Positions 53,058 to 62,878 of a stretch of DNA of 64,000 bases are shown here, in pieces. This stretch comes from Xanthomonas indica (GTDB taxonomy: Bacteria; Pseudomonadota; Gammaproteobacteria; Xanthomonadales; Xanthomonadaceae), in assembly GCF_040529045.1 (NCBI RefSeq), contig NZ_CP131914.1:1038501-1102500 (forward strand). The letters run 5' to 3'. Position numbers and translations under genes: made by a program. Every line of letters begins with the position of its first letter. Positions within the stretch are counted from its first letter, which is position 1. Below the pieces are notes generated by a model. It saw only the letters and a list, made by a program, of their open reading frames with translations, searched no databases and had not been told where the DNA came from.

Positions 53058-54347
53058 CTACGCCCCCTGCTCGCGCGCGATCGCGCGCCAGCCGATGTCA
53101 TGGCGGTGGAATTCGCTGGCCCAATGAATCTGCTCCACGCCGGCGTACGCATGCCGCTGCGCCTCCGCCACGCTGTCGCCCAGCGCCGCCACGCACAGCA
53201 CGCGGCCGCCGGCGCTGAGCACGCGGCCCTGCGCGTCCAGCGTGGTGCCGGCATGGAACACCTTGGCGTTGGCCGGCACCGCGTCCAGGCCGGTGATCGC
53301 TTCACCAGTGACAGGCGTCTCCGGATACGGCGCCGCCGCCAGCACCACGCCCAGCGACGGGCGCGGATCCCATTGCGCCTCGGTCGCGTGCAGGCGTTCG
53401 TCGAGCGCGGCCTCGAGCAGGTCGAGCAGGTCCGACTGCAGGCGCAGCATCACCGGCTGCGTTTCCGGGTCGCCGAAGCGCACGTTGAACTCGATCACCT
53501 TGGGCGCGCCGCTGGCGTCGATCATCAGTCCGGCGTAGAGGAAGCCGGTGAACGGCACGCCGTCGTCGCGCATGCCGCGCACGGTCGGCTCGACCACCTC
53601 GCGCATCACCCGCGCGTGCACCTCGGGCGTCACCACCGGTGCGGGCGAGTACGCGCCCATGCCGCCGGTGTTGGGGCCGGTGTCGCCATCGCCGACGCGC
53701 TTGTGGTCCTGGCTGGTGGCCATCGGCAACGCGGTGTGGCCGTCGACCATGGAGATGAAGCTGGCTTCCTCGCCGTCGAGGAATTCCTCGATCACCACGC
53801 GCGCGCCGGCGTCGCCGAAGGCGTTGCCGGAGAGCATGTCGCGCACCGCGGCCTCGGCCTCTGCCAGCGACATCGCCACGATCACGCCCTTGCCGGCGGC
53901 CAGGCCGTCGGCCTTGATCACGATCGGCGCGCCCTTGTCGCGGACATAGGCCAGCGCGGCCTCGACCTCGGTGTGCACGGCGTAGAACGCGGTGGGAATG
54001 CCGTGGCGCTGCAGGAAGTCCTTGGCGTAGGCCTTGCTGCCTTCCAACTGCGCGGCGGCGGCGGTGGGGCCGAAGATGCGCAGCCCGGCGGCGCGGAAGC
54101 GGTCGACCACGCCCAGCACCAGCGGCACTTCCGGGCCGACCACGGTCAGCGCCACGCCTTCGTCCTGGGCCAGCGCGAGCAGGCCGTCGAGGTCGTTCAC
54201 CTTGACCGGCACGTTGCGGCACTTGGCCTCGCTGGCGGTGCCGGCATTGCCGGGCGCCACCAGCACTTCATCGACACGGGGGGACTGGGCCAGCTTCCAG
54301 GCCAGGGCGTGTTCGCGGCCGCCGGAGCCGATGACGAGCAGTTTCAT
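53058..54347 (-). CDS. purD: Phosphoribosylamine-glycine ligase (GAR synthetase)
   Basis: A 429-residue ATP-grasp enzyme that joins glycine to phosphoribosylamine. LVIGSGGREHALAWKLAQSP at the start, KADGLAAGKGVIVAMSLAEA in the ATP-grasp domain, and EFNVRFGDPETQPVM near the end are all diagnostic. Length is standard. It is the third gene of a purH-lipoprotein-purD cluster on the minus strand. REP elements follow its stop. Confidence 0.97.
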   Translation of the reverse strand: MKLLVIGSGGREHALAWKLAQSPRVDEVLVAPGNAGTASEAKCRNVPVKVNDLDGLLALAQDEGVALTVVGPEVPLVLGVVDRFRAAGLRIFGPTAAAAQLEGSKAYAKDFLQRHGIPTAFYAVHTEVEAALAYVRDKGAPIVIKADGLAAGKGVIVAMSLAEAEAAVRDMLSGNAFGDAGARVVIEEFLDGEEASFISMVDGHTALPMATSQDHKRVGDGDTGPNTGGMGAYSPAPVVTPEVHARVMREVVEPTVRGMRDDGVPFTGFLYAGLMIDASGAPKVIEFNVRFGDPETQPVMLRLQSDLLDLLEAALDERLHATEAQWDPRPSLGVVLAAAPYPETPVTGEAITGLDAVPANAKVFHAGTTLDAQGRVLSAGGRVLCVAALGDSVAEAQRHAYAGVEQIHWASEFHRHDIGWRAIAREQGA

Positions 54348-54402
54348 CGCGGAATTCCAGATTGCAGGGGAAAGGGGAGCGGCTGCACCGGGTGCGCGTG
54401 CC

Positions 54403-55254
54403 TCATGCGCAGCCTTCGCGCTGCAGCGCTTCGGGGAAATGGTAGGTCCAGGTCTTGGTGTCCAGCACGAAGCGGTGTTCGCGCTGGACCTGACGCTGGC
54501 CGCAATCCACGCCGGTTTCCTCGATCAGCAGCGGCCACACGCGGGCGGCGTGGTCGCGGTCGTCGAAGCGCAGGGCGAAGTCGAGGTCGAACTGGCCGGC
54601 CTTGCAGTCCGCTGCCGCATCGGCGGCGTCGCAGTCGGCGGCGGCGCCGTTGTCGATGTGGCTGCGCAGGCTGCCGGCATCGACCAGGCCCTTGGGGCCG
54701 GGCAGGATCAGCGTTTGCGATTGCAGCGCGTAGCCCTGGCCGAACCAGCCGTCCTCCACGCGGAACCCGTAGAAGTCGCTGCCGGCGCGGACGATGCCGA
54801 CCTCGCCCGGCTGGCCGTTGCTGCCGTAGGTGCCGCCGGTGCGCTCGGCGGCGACGGCGAAGCCCTGGCCCTCGGGGCGCAGCACGTAGAAGTCGATGGT
54901 GCCCGGCTCCGGATGGCCGGCATCGCGCAGCGTGCCGCACACCGCCAGCAACTGCTGCCAGCCGTCGCCGATGACCACCGGCTGTTCGGCGCAGACCTGC
55001 CAATCCACCGCATGGCTCGCGCCATCCTGGGTCCACTGCCCCGGCCAGTGCCCGGCGAGCATGGCAGCGCTGCCGTAGCGTTGCTGCAGGAACGCCTGCA
55101 GCCGCGCGGTGCGGCTGACGTGGGCCGGCGCTGCGGCGCTGGCGGACGCAGGTGCCGCGCTGGGTGCGGGCGTCGCGGCCGGCGTGCAGCCGCCGAGCAC
55201 GAGCACGCCGGCCAGGGCCAGCACGGCGAGCGGACGGGGCGCGACAGCCGACAT
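54403..55254 (-). CDS. Lipoprotein of unknown function between purH and purD
   Basis: A 283-residue protein with a lipobox LVLGGC (lipid Cys23) and an Ala/Pro/Ser-rich linker to ~residue 47. The mature part has four further Cys and repeated Trp (GHWPGQWTQDG, EDGWFGQGYALQ). No known fold was recognised. It starts 17 bases after purH stops, so it must be co-transcribed with purH. A link to purine synthesis is unlikely; the position may be incidental. Confidence 0.72.
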   Translation of the reverse strand: MSAVAPRPLAVLALAGVLVLGGCTPAATPAPSAAPASASAAAPAHVSRTARLQAFLQQRYGSAAMLAGHWPGQWTQDGASHAVDWQVCAEQPVVIGDGWQQLLAVCGTLRDAGHPEPGTIDFYVLRPEGQGFAVAAERTGGTYGSNGQPGEVGIVRAGSDFYGFRVEDGWFGQGYALQSQTLILPGPKGLVDAGSLRSHIDNGAAADCDAADAAADCKAGQFDLDFALRFDDRDHAARVWPLLIEETGVDCGQRQVQREHRFVLDTKTWTYHFPEALQREGCA

Positions 55255-55271
55255 GCGCAGCGCTCCGGGAC

Positions 55272-56855
55272 TCAGTGACGGAAGTGGCGCACGCCGGTGA
55301 ACACCATGGCGATGCCGTGCTCGTCGGCCGCGGCGATGACCTCGGCGTCGCGCATCGAACCGCCGGGCTGGATCACCGCCTTGATGCCGGCCGCGGCGGC
55401 GGCGTCGATGCCGTCGCGGAACGGGAAGAACGCATCGGAGGCCATCACCGAGCCTTCCACGGCCAGGCCGGCATCGGTGGCCTTGATCCCGGCGATGCGC
55501 GCCGAATACACCCGGCTCATCTGCCCGGCGCCCACGCCGATGGTGCGGTGGTCCTTGGCGTAGACGATGGCGTTGGACTTGACGTACTTGGCCACCTTCC
55601 ACGCGAACAGCAAGTCGGCGAACTGCGCCTCGGTCGGCGCCAGGCGGGTCACCACCTTCAGCGCATCGCGCGGGACCACGTGGGCGTCGCTGGTCTGCAG
55701 CAGGATGCCGGAGCCGACGCGCTTGCTGTCGATGCCGTAGGCGCCGTCGCCGGCGGGGATGCGCAGCACGCGCACGTTGGCCTTCTTCTTGGCGTACTCC
55801 AGCGCGGCGTCATCGTAGTCGGGGGCGATCAGCACCTCCACGAACTGGCGGTCCAGGATGACCTTGGCGGTGGCCGCATCCAGCGTGCGGTTGAAGGCGA
55901 TGATGCCGCCGAAGGCGCTGGTCGGGTCGGTGGCGTAGGCCAGTTCGTAGGCGTCGCCGCAGCCGGCGCCGACCGCCACGCCGCACGGGTTGGCGTGCTT
56001 GACGATGACGCAGGCCGGCGCGTCGAACTGGCGCACGCACTCCCAGGCCGCATCGCTGTCGGCGATGTTGTTGTAGGACAGCTCCTTGCCCTGCAACTGG
56101 GTGAAGGTGGCCAGGGTGCCCGGGGTGGGGAAGAGGTCGCGGTAGAACGCGGCCTGCTGGTGCGGGTTCTCGCCGTAGCGCAGTTCCATCACCTTGACGA
56201 AGCTGGAGTTCATCTGCGCCGGGAACGGGCTGCGCACCGGCACCGCGGCGTCGCTGGCGGTGACCGCGGACAGGTAGTTGCTGATCGCCGCGTCGTACTG
56301 GGCGACGCGGTTGAACGCGGCCACGGCCAGGGCGAAGCGCTTGCCCGCCGACAGCCGGCCGTCGTTGGCCTCCAGCTCGGCCAGCAGCTCGGCGTACTGC
56401 GCCGGATCGGTGGCCACCGCCACGCGCGCGAAGTTCTTGGCCGCCGAGCGCAGCATCGCCGGGCCGCCGATGTCGATGTTCTCGACCGCCACGTCAAGCG
56501 TGCAGTTGGCATCGGCGGTGACCCGCTCGAACGGATACAGGTTGAGCACCAGCAGGTCGATCGCGGCGATGCCGTGCTCGGCCATCACCGCATCATCGGT
56601 GCCGGCGCGGCCGAGCAGGCCGCCGTGCACCAGCGGGTGCAGGGTCTTGACCCGGCCGTCCATCATCTCCGGGAAGCCGGTCAGCTCGGACACGTCCTTC
56701 ACCGCCAGCCCGGCCTCGCGCAGCGCCTTGGCGGTGCCGCCGGTGGACAGCAGCTCGACGTTGCGCGCGGCCAGCGCGCGGGCCAGGTCGATCAGGCCGG
56801 TCTTGTCGGAAACGGACAGCAGCGCCCGGCGCACGGGCAGGAAATCGGAGGACAT
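55272..56855 (-). CDS. purH: Bifunctional AICAR transformylase / IMP cyclohydrolase
   Basis: A 527-residue enzyme that carries out the last two steps of IMP synthesis. The N-terminal MGS-like cyclohydrolase domain (~1-200) has [35 protein letters not shown] and [20 protein letters not shown]. The transformylase part has [29 protein letters not shown] and [14 protein letters not shown] near the C-terminus, with the Lys-His pair in KHANPC. The start at 56855 is supported by GGAG close upstream on the coding strand (gggcagg context is weaker). Confidence 0.97.
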   Translation of the reverse strand: MSSDFLPVRRALLSVSDKTGLIDLARALAARNVELLSTGGTAKALREAGLAVKDVSELTGFPEMMDGRVKTLHPLVHGGLLGRAGTDDAVMAEHGIAAIDLLVLNLYPFERVTADANCTLDVAVENIDIGGPAMLRSAAKNFARVAVATDPAQYAELLAELEANDGRLSAGKRFALAVAAFNRVAQYDAAISNYLSAVTASDAAVPVRSPFPAQMNSSFVKVMELRYGENPHQQAAFYRDLFPTPGTLATFTQLQGKELSYNNIADSDAAWECVRQFDAPACVIVKHANPCGVAVGAGCGDAYELAYATDPTSAFGGIIAFNRTLDAATAKVILDRQFVEVLIAPDYDDAALEYAKKKANVRVLRIPAGDGAYGIDSKRVGSGILLQTSDAHVVPRDALKVVTRLAPTEAQFADLLFAWKVAKYVKSNAIVYAKDHRTIGVGAGQMSRVYSARIAGIKATDAGLAVEGSVMASDAFFPFRDGIDAAAAAGIKAVIQPGGSMRDAEVIAAADEHGIAMVFTGVRHFRH

Positions 56856-57192
56856 GGGGCAGGGCGGGGGCAGCGGAACGGGCCGCCATTGTAGGCGCTG
56901 AGGCCCGCCGACGCCCGGCCGGGGCGCGCGCCCGGCCCGCCGATCGTGCCTGCGGCAGCGCGCTCCAGGCGATCGCGCCGGGATGCGGTGGTCGTGCGCA
57001 TGTGCCGATCCGCAGCGCGGGCCGTGCTGCGCGGCACCCTGCCGCGTGTCGATGCGGCGCACGGGGTGGGCCGTCGCTGGCGACGCCCGTGTGGGTCAGC
57101 GGGTTGCCGGGCTGCACGCGCGCCATCGCGCGCGCTGCCGCGGCGATGCATTAGGCTGTCGCCGCCCCGCCCTCGCCGTCAGGACCACGCGC
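56856..57192. other. Divergent spacer between purH and the ynb-like operon
   Basis: About 340 bases, very GC-rich, without a supported gene. It should hold the purH promoter and the promoter of the lipid operon. GCATTAGGCT near 57146 might contain a -10 but no clear -35 was found. A purine-repressor type palindrome was not recognised. Confidence 0.45.
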
Positions 57193-57807
57193 GTGTCGAT
57201 CTATGCCCTCAAAGGACGTTTCCAGGATCTGCTGCGGCCGGGCGTGCGCGTGTTGTACCGGCGCGGCGTCACCGCCAACCAGGTGACCGTGGCCGCGGCG
57301 CTGCTGTCGTTGCTGGTCGCCGCGGTGGTCTACGCGCAAGGCGCCACGCAGCCGCTGTGGTACGCGTTGCTGCCGCTGTGGATGCTGCTGCGGATGGCCT
57401 TGAACGCGGTGGACGGCATGCTGGCGCGCGAGTTCGGCCAGCAGTCGCGGCTGGGCGCCTACCTCAACGAACTGAGCGACGTGGTCGCCGATGCGGCACT
57501 GTACCTGAGCCTGCTCGGCGTGCCCGGCGTTGGCGCCGGCTGGCTGTGGCTGATGGCGCTGACTGCCGCGATGACCGAATATGCCGGCGTGCTCGGGCTG
57601 ATGGTCGGCGCCAGTCGCCGCTACGATGGGCCGATGGGCAAGAGCGATCGTGCCTTCGTCGTCGGCCTGCTGGGGCTGCTGCTGGCCGGCGGCTGGATCG
57701 GGGCGGCGACGGTGACTGGGGTCGCCATGGCCACGGCGCTATTGTGCTTGGCGACCGTGGTGCGTCGGGTCGCCGCCGGATTGCGCGAGGCGGCCACGCG
57801 CGCGTGA
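57193..57807 (+). CDS. CDP-alcohol phosphatidyltransferase-like protein 1 (YnbA/YnjF-like)
   Basis: A 204-residue membrane protein with six helices and first gene of the operon. The family motif appears as N71-A-V-D74-G-M-L-A-R, then G88 and N92-E-L-S-D96. The canonical pattern is D-x2-D-G-x2-A-R-x8-G-x3-D-x3-D, so two of the four catalytic/metal Asp are Asn here. E. coli YnbA and YnjF are the nearest recalled relatives. It starts with GTG at 57193 (MSIYALKGRFQDLLRP). Product lipid is unknown. Confidence 0.85.
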   Translation: MSIYALKGRFQDLLRPGVRVLYRRGVTANQVTVAAALLSLLVAAVVYAQGATQPLWYALLPLWMLLRMALNAVDGMLAREFGQQSRLGAYLNELSDVVADAALYLSLLGVPGVGAGWLWLMALTAAMTEYAGVLGLMVGASRRYDGPMGKSDRAFVVGLLGLLLAGGWIGAATVTGVAMATALLCLATVVRRVAAGLREAATRA

Positions 57808-57871
57808 GTGGGGGGCGGCCGGCGCGGCTGCAGGGCACAGGGATTCACGGCAGACAGGACATCGGCAACGG

Positions 57872-59626
57872 ATGCGGCAGGTCAACGAAAGCGAATTCGC
57901 CAGTTTCGACGGCACACGGCTGTTCTACCGGCACTGGCCGGCCACCGCGCCGGCGGCGCCGCCGCGGGCGGTGCTGCTGCTGCACCGCGGCCACGAACAT
58001 TCCGGGCGGGTCATGCACCTGGCCGAGGAACTGGGCCTGGACGACTGCGCGCTGTTCGCGTGGGATGCGCGCGGCAATGGTCGCTCGCCCGGTGCGCGCG
58101 GCGACGCGCCCGGCTTCCCGGCGCTGGTGCGCGACCTGGACCGCTTCGTCGCGCACATCGGCGAGGTCCACGGCATCGCCGTGCAGGACATTGTGGTGGT
58201 GGCGCAGAGCGTGGGCGCGGTGATCGCCAGCGCCTGGGTGCACGACTACGCGCCGCCGCTGCGCGCGCTGGTGCTGGCCTCGCCGGCGTTCAAGGTCAAG
58301 CTGTACGTGCCGTTCGCACGGCACGGGCTGGCCTTGCTGCGGAAGCTGCGCGGCAACTTTTTCGTCAACAGCTACGTCAAGCCGCAGTGGCTGACCCACG
58401 ACCCGGCGCGGGTCGAGAGTTACCGCACCGATCCGCTGATCACCCGGCCGATCTCGGTGCGGGTGTTGCTGGGCCTGTATGCGGCGGCGGACCGCGTGGT
58501 CGACGATGCGCAGGCGATTACCGTACCGGTGCAACTGCTGGTGTCCGGCAGCGATTTCGTGGTGCACCGCGGGCCGCAGGATCGCTTCTACGAGCGTTTG
58601 TCCTCGCCGGTGAAGGAGCGTCACCTGCTGCCCGGCTTCTTCCACGACACCCTGGGCGAGCGCGACCGCGCGCCGGCGCTGGCGCAGATCCGCCGCTTCG
58701 TGCGCGCGCGCTTCGCCGAGGCGCCGGCGCTGCCCAGCCTGCGTCAGGCGCACCGGCGCGGGCCGACCTTCGAGGAAGCCGAGCGCCTGGCCTGGCCGCC
58801 GCAGCGCTACAGCCTGCAGGACCTGCGCTGGCGCGGCGTGCGCGCCGGGCTGCGCCTGGGCGGGCGGCTGTCCGAGGGCATCGCCCTGGGCCTGCAGACC
58901 GGCTTCGATTCCGGCAGCACGCTGGACTACATCTACCGCGACCAGGCCGCCGGGCGCGGCCCGCTGGGGCGGATGATCGACCGCAACTACCTGGATGCGA
59001 TCGGCTGGCGCGGCATCCGCGTGCGCCGCCAACATCTGCACGAACTACTGGGCCTGGCGATGCAGCGGCTGCGCGCCGCCGGCCTGCCGGTGCGCGCGCT
59101 GGACATCGCCGCCGGCCACGGCCGCTACGTGCTGGAAGCGCTGGCCGGCGGCAGCCAGCGCGCCGACGCGATCCTGTTGCGCGATTTCAGCCCGTTGAAC
59201 GTGGAGCAGGGCCGCGCGCTGATTGCCGCGCTCGGCGCCGCCGACATCGCCCGCTTCGAGCAGGGCGACGCCTTCGACCGCGACGCGTTGGCGGCGTTGC
59301 AGCCGCGGCCGACGCTGGCGGTGGTGTCGGGCCTGTACGAGCTGTTCCCGGACAACGACCAGGTGCTGCGATCGCTGCACGGCGTGGCCGCGGCGGTGGC
59401 GCCGGGCGGTTACCTGGCCTACACCGGCCAGCCCTGGCATCCGCAGTTGGAGTTCATCGCCCGCGCGCTGACCAGCCACCGCGGCGGCGCGGCCTGGGTG
59501 ATGCGCCGGCGCACCCAGCAGGAGATGGACGAACTGGTGCGGGTGGCCGGCTTCCGCAAGCTGGAGCAGCGCATCGACGACTGGGGCATCTTCACCGTGT
59601 CGCTGGCGCAGCGGATCGCGCCATGA
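57872..59626 (+). CDS. Bifunctional alpha/beta hydrolase - SAM methyltransferase (YnbC-like)
   Basis: A 584-residue fusion. Residues ~1-285 are an alpha/beta hydrolase (LLLHRGHEHSGRVMHLAEEL; nucleophile Ser in VVVAQSVGAVIAS; catalytic His probably in LPGFFHDTLGERD). Residues ~300-584 form a class I methyltransferase with motif I ALDIAAGHGRYVLEALAGG and a following RDFSPLNVEQG. The same fusion is found in E. coli ynbC. It would hydrolyse and methylate a lipid-linked substrate or fatty ester. The stop overlaps the next start (ATGA). Confidence 0.9.
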   Translation: MRQVNESEFASFDGTRLFYRHWPATAPAAPPRAVLLLHRGHEHSGRVMHLAEELGLDDCALFAWDARGNGRSPGARGDAPGFPALVRDLDRFVAHIGEVHGIAVQDIVVVAQSVGAVIASAWVHDYAPPLRALVLASPAFKVKLYVPFARHGLALLRKLRGNFFVNSYVKPQWLTHDPARVESYRTDPLITRPISVRVLLGLYAAADRVVDDAQAITVPVQLLVSGSDFVVHRGPQDRFYERLSSPVKERHLLPGFFHDTLGERDRAPALAQIRRFVRARFAEAPALPSLRQAHRRGPTFEEAERLAWPPQRYSLQDLRWRGVRAGLRLGGRLSEGIALGLQTGFDSGSTLDYIYRDQAAGRGPLGRMIDRNYLDAIGWRGIRVRRQHLHELLGLAMQRLRAAGLPVRALDIAAGHGRYVLEALAGGSQRADAILLRDFSPLNVEQGRALIAALGAADIARFEQGDAFDRDALAALQPRPTLAVVSGLYELFPDNDQVLRSLHGVAAAVAPGGYLAYTGQPWHPQLEFIARALTSHRGGAAWVMRRRTQQEMDELVRVAGFRKLEQRIDDWGIFTVSLAQRIAP

Positions 59627-60960
59627 GCGTTGCGGCCACGCGGCCGTGGCGGCGTGCGCTGGCCTGGCTGGCGCTGCTGGGGCCGTTCTTCTTCCTCAGC
59701 TACGGCCTGGCCAACACCCTGGCCGCGCGCCGCGCCGACGTGCCGGCGCTGCCGTTCGCCTGGGAAACCCACATCCCGTTCTGGCCGTGGAGCATCGTCC
59801 CGTACTGGTCGATCGACCTGTTCTACGCGGCCTCGTTCTTCGTCTGCCGCACGCGCGCCGAACTGGACACGCATGCACGGCGCCTGCTCACCGCGCAGCT
59901 GCTGGCGGTGGCCTGCTTCCTGCTGTGGCCGCTGCGCTTCAGCTTCGAGCGGCCGCCGACCGAGGGCGTGTTCGGCTGGCTGTTCGCAGTGCTGCTCGGC
60001 TTCGACAAGCCGTTCAACCAGGCGCCGTCGCTGCACATCGTGCTGCTGGTGGTGCTGTGGGTGCGCTACGCGCAACACCTGCACGGGCTGGCGCGGTGGG
60101 TCCTGCACGGCTGGTTCGCGCTGATCGGGCTGTCGGTGCTGACCACCTACCAGCACCATTTCCTCGACGTGCCCACCGGCCTGGCCGCCGGCTGGCTGTG
60201 CGTGTGGCTGTGGCCGGAGCGCATCGCCGCGCCGTGGCGGGCCGCGGCGCCGGCGCGCGATCCGCGGCGCTGGCGCCTGGCCGCGCTGTACCTGCTCGGC
60301 AGCGCGGCCTGCGCGGCCGCCGCACGCGCGCTCGGGGGCGCCGGCTGGTGGCTGCTGTGGCCGGCGCTATCGTTGCTGCTGGTCGCGCTCAGCTATGCAC
60401 TGCTCGGCCCGCTCGGCCTGCAGAAGCGCGCCGACGGCCAGCTGAGCCTGGCCGCGCGCTGGCTGTACGCGCCGTACCTGGCCGCTGCCTGGCTCAACTC
60501 GCGCGCCTGGACCTGGCGCGATCCGGCGCCGCGCGCGATCGCCGACGGCGTCTGGCTCGGGCGCCTACCCGGCCGTGGCGAGCGCGCACGCTTCGCCGTG
60601 GTGGTCGATGTCAGTGCGGAACTGTCGTTGCGCGAGGCGCAGGCGCACGACCGCGTGGTGCCGATGCTGGACCTGGTGGCGCCGCCGGCCGCAGCCTTGC
60701 GCATGGCCGCCGACGCGATCGAAGCGGCGCGCGCGCACGGCCAGGTACTGGCCTGCTGCGCGCTGGGCTATTCGCGCAGCGCGGCCGCGGTCGCCACCTG
60801 GCTGCTGCGCAGCGGCCGTGCCGCCAACGTGGACGACGCGCTGGCGCTGCTCCGTGCGCGCGCGCCGCGGATCGTGCTGGGACCGGCGCAGCGTGCCGCC
60901 ATCGCCGCCGCCTGCACCGCGCCGCCGGCGTCGCTGCAGGCGCAGGAACTGCCGGCATGA
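59623..60960 (+). CDS. PAP2 - dual-specificity phosphatase fusion (YnbD-like)
   Basis: A 445-residue membrane protein. The first ~300 residues hold a PAP2-type domain with several helices, FNQAPSLHIVLLVVLW and TTYQHHFLDVPTGLAAGW (the His and His-Asp signatures). The C-terminal ~130 residues form a dual-specificity phosphatase-type domain with Cys379 and Arg385 in CCALGYSRSAA (C-x5-R). YnbD of E. coli has the same composition. It should remove phosphate from a lipid phosphate such as PGP-like or prenyl-phosphate intermediates. Confidence 0.9.
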   Translation: MSVAATRPWRRALAWLALLGPFFFLSYGLANTLAARRADVPALPFAWETHIPFWPWSIVPYWSIDLFYAASFFVCRTRAELDTHARRLLTAQLLAVACFLLWPLRFSFERPPTEGVFGWLFAVLLGFDKPFNQAPSLHIVLLVVLWVRYAQHLHGLARWVLHGWFALIGLSVLTTYQHHFLDVPTGLAAGWLCVWLWPERIAAPWRAAAPARDPRRWRLAALYLLGSAACAAAARALGGAGWWLLWPALSLLLVALSYALLGPLGLQKRADGQLSLAARWLYAPYLAAAWLNSRAWTWRDPAPRAIADGVWLGRLPGRGERARFAVVVDVSAELSLREAQAHDRVVPMLDLVAPPAAALRMAADAIEAARAHGQVLACCALGYSRSAAAVATWLLRSGRAANVDDALALLRARAPRIVLGPAQRAAIAAACTAPPASLQAQELPA

Positions 60961-61406
60961 GCACGCCGCTGGAATTGCGCACGATGGCGGCGGTGCTGCG
61001 CCAGGGCGCGCCGCTGGATCGGCTGTCGCGGGTGTTGCTGGCGACGGCCCTGCTGCTGGGCGCCTGGTATGCCGGCACCGGCGCCATGCTCGCCGCGGCG
61101 TTGTGCGGAGGCTCGGTGTTGGCCGGCCTGCTGCAGCGCTACTGGGCGGCACGGGTCGGGTTGGATGCGGATCTGCTCGAGGCGGTGCTGGCCGAGGCCG
61201 ACCCAGCGCGCGCCGGTGCCGACCTGGACGCGGCGCTGCAGCGGTTGGGCCTGCTGCGCACGCTGCCGCCGCCGCGCGACTGGCTGGCGCGCTGGCAGGG
61301 CATGCGCCGCCTGTTGCGGCGGCAGGTGCTGTGCTTCGCCTTGCAGGCGCTCGCCTTGGTGTTGGCGCTGTGCATGGCGCCGGCCGGCTGGGGGGCGATG
61401 CGATGA
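60957..61406 (+). CDS. Small membrane protein of the ynb-like operon, function unknown
   Basis: A 149-residue protein with three hydrophobic segments (SRVLLATALLLGAWYAGTG, AALCGGSVLAGLLQ and the C-terminal LCFALQALALVLALCMAP). No family was recognised. Between the second and third segments lies an Asp/Ala/Arg-rich cytoplasmic loop. It overlaps its neighbours by four bases at both ends (ATGA), so it is an integral part of the operon even though E. coli ynb lacks it. Confidence 0.7.
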   Translation: MSTPLELRTMAAVLRQGAPLDRLSRVLLATALLLGAWYAGTGAMLAAALCGGSVLAGLLQRYWAARVGLDADLLEAVLAEADPARAGADLDAALQRLGLLRTLPPPRDWLARWQGMRRLLRRQVLCFALQALALVLALCMAPAGWGAMR

Positions 61407-62878
61407 CGCGAACGCCCACGCCGCTGCGGCCGGCCGCGGTCGATCCCGATCACGCGGCGCTGTGGCAGCGTCTGCAGGCCGATGGTTTCGGCGAGGGCGA
61501 GACGGCGTTGCCGGCGTTCGAGCGCCGCGTCGCCGAGGAGGCCGGCGTGTCGCTGGCGCTGGCCGCGCACCTGGTCGAGGAGTACCGGCGCTTCTGCTTC
61601 CTGGCCTGCGTCGCCGGCGAGGAGATCACGCCAAGTCCGCTGGTCGACCAGGCCTGGCATGCCCATCTCACCGATACCCGCGAGTACTGGCAGCGGTTCT
61701 GTCCACAGGTCCTGCGCCGTACGCTGCACCACCATCCCGGGCGCGGCGACCCGGCCGACGCCGCGCGCTTCCAGGCCCAGTACGCGGCCACCCTGTCGCA
61801 CTACCGGCACTACTTCGGCGAACCGCCGGCGGCGTGCTGGCCGGCACCGGCCGGCGCGCCGCCGCTCGCGCCGGCAATGCGCCAGGCAAGCACGCGCGAC
61901 ACCGCGACCGCGCGCGGCGGCATCGCCCTGTGGGGCTGGATGCTGGGCGTGGCGCTGTTGTTCGCGGTGCTATGGCAGCGCCACGGCCCGCTTTCGCCGC
62001 TGCACTGGCCGGGACCGCCGTTCCTGCTGCTGTTCCTGGCCGGCATCGGCCTGGCCTGGAGTCTGGGCGCGCGTCTGCGCCTGGCGGTGCGCGCACTGCC
62101 AGGCGCGGCGCTCGATACGCCACTGGACGCCACCGAACTGGCCTACCTGGCCGGTGGCAGCGAGCGCGTCGCCGATCAACAACTGGCCTTGCTGCTGGCG
62201 GCCGGTGCGGTGCGCCTGCAGGCCGAACCGCATGTGCGCCGCCACGCGCGGCTGCGGCTCACCGGTGTCGCGGCAACACCATCGTTGCAGCGCGCGCTGG
62301 CGATCGTGCACGCGCATCCGTACCTGCAGCCGGCACTGGCCGCGTTGCAGCGCGACGCCGCGCCGCTGCGCCGGGCGCTGGTCGACAAGGGGCTGTGGCT
62401 TGGCCAGGGGCAGGCGTTGTGCGCGCGCCTGTTCGGCGCCGCACCGTTGCTGGCGCTGTGGACGATGGGCCTGCTGAAGCTGCGTATCGGCCTGCAACTG
62501 CAGCGCCCGATCGGCTTCCTGGTGGCAGCGATGGTGGTGGTCGCGGTCGTTGCGCTCGGCTTCCTGCTCACGCCGCCGCGGCGCAGCGTCGCCGGTGACG
62601 CCCTGTTGGCCAACCGCGATGCGGCCTGGCGCGACGGCGTCGCCGCGCCCTCGCTGGCGCCCGGTTCGCACCTGGCGTTGCCGCTGGCCCTGGCCGGCAC
62701 CAGCGTGCTGATGACCACGCCCTGGGCCGACTACCACGCCTTGCGCGCACCGGGGGCCAACGGCCGTGGCGGCCGTTGTTCAACGACGAGCTGCAGTAGC
62801 TGTGGCGCTGGCAGCAGCGATGGGGGCGGCAGCAGTTGCGGCGGCGGTGGCTGCGGCGGGTGTGGAGGCGGCGACTGA
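61403..62878 (+). CDS. TIGR04222-type membrane protein with Cys/Gly-rich tail
   Basis: A 491-residue protein. Residues ~20-150 contain WHAHLTDTREYWQRFC and related His-rich patches, resembling the glycine-rich-domain-containing (GRPD) fold. The middle and C-terminal parts have four helices (WMLGVALLFAVLWQ; PPFLLLFLAGIGLAW; LLALWTMGLLKLRI; FLVAAMVVVAVVALG) with LDATELAYLAGGSERVADQQ between, as in TIGR04222 proteins. The last ~45 residues are Ser/Cys/Gly-rich with about seven Cys (SSCGGGGCGGCGGGD). Function is unknown; the tail might be secreted or bind metal. Confidence 0.72.
   Translation: MTRTPTPLRPAAVDPDHAALWQRLQADGFGEGETALPAFERRVAEEAGVSLALAAHLVEEYRRFCFLACVAGEEITPSPLVDQAWHAHLTDTREYWQRFCPQVLRRTLHHHPGRGDPADAARFQAQYAATLSHYRHYFGEPPAACWPAPAGAPPLAPAMRQASTRDTATARGGIALWGWMLGVALLFAVLWQRHGPLSPLHWPGPPFLLLFLAGIGLAWSLGARLRLAVRALPGAALDTPLDATELAYLAGGSERVADQQLALLLAAGAVRLQAEPHVRRHARLRLTGVAATPSLQRALAIVHAHPYLQPALAALQRDAAPLRRALVDKGLWLGQGQALCARLFGAAPLLALWTMGLLKLRIGLQLQRPIGFLVAAMVVVAVVALGFLLTPPRRSVAGDALLANRDAAWRDGVAAPSLAPGSHLALPLALAGTSVLMTTPWADYHALRAPGANGRGGRCSTTSCSSCGAGSSDGGGSSCGGGGCGGCGGGD

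Noticed and set aside
57193-57807. phosphatidylglycerophosphate synthase (pgsA)
   Set aside because: The catalytic motif has Asn at two Asp positions and the context is ynb-like rather than that of pgsA.
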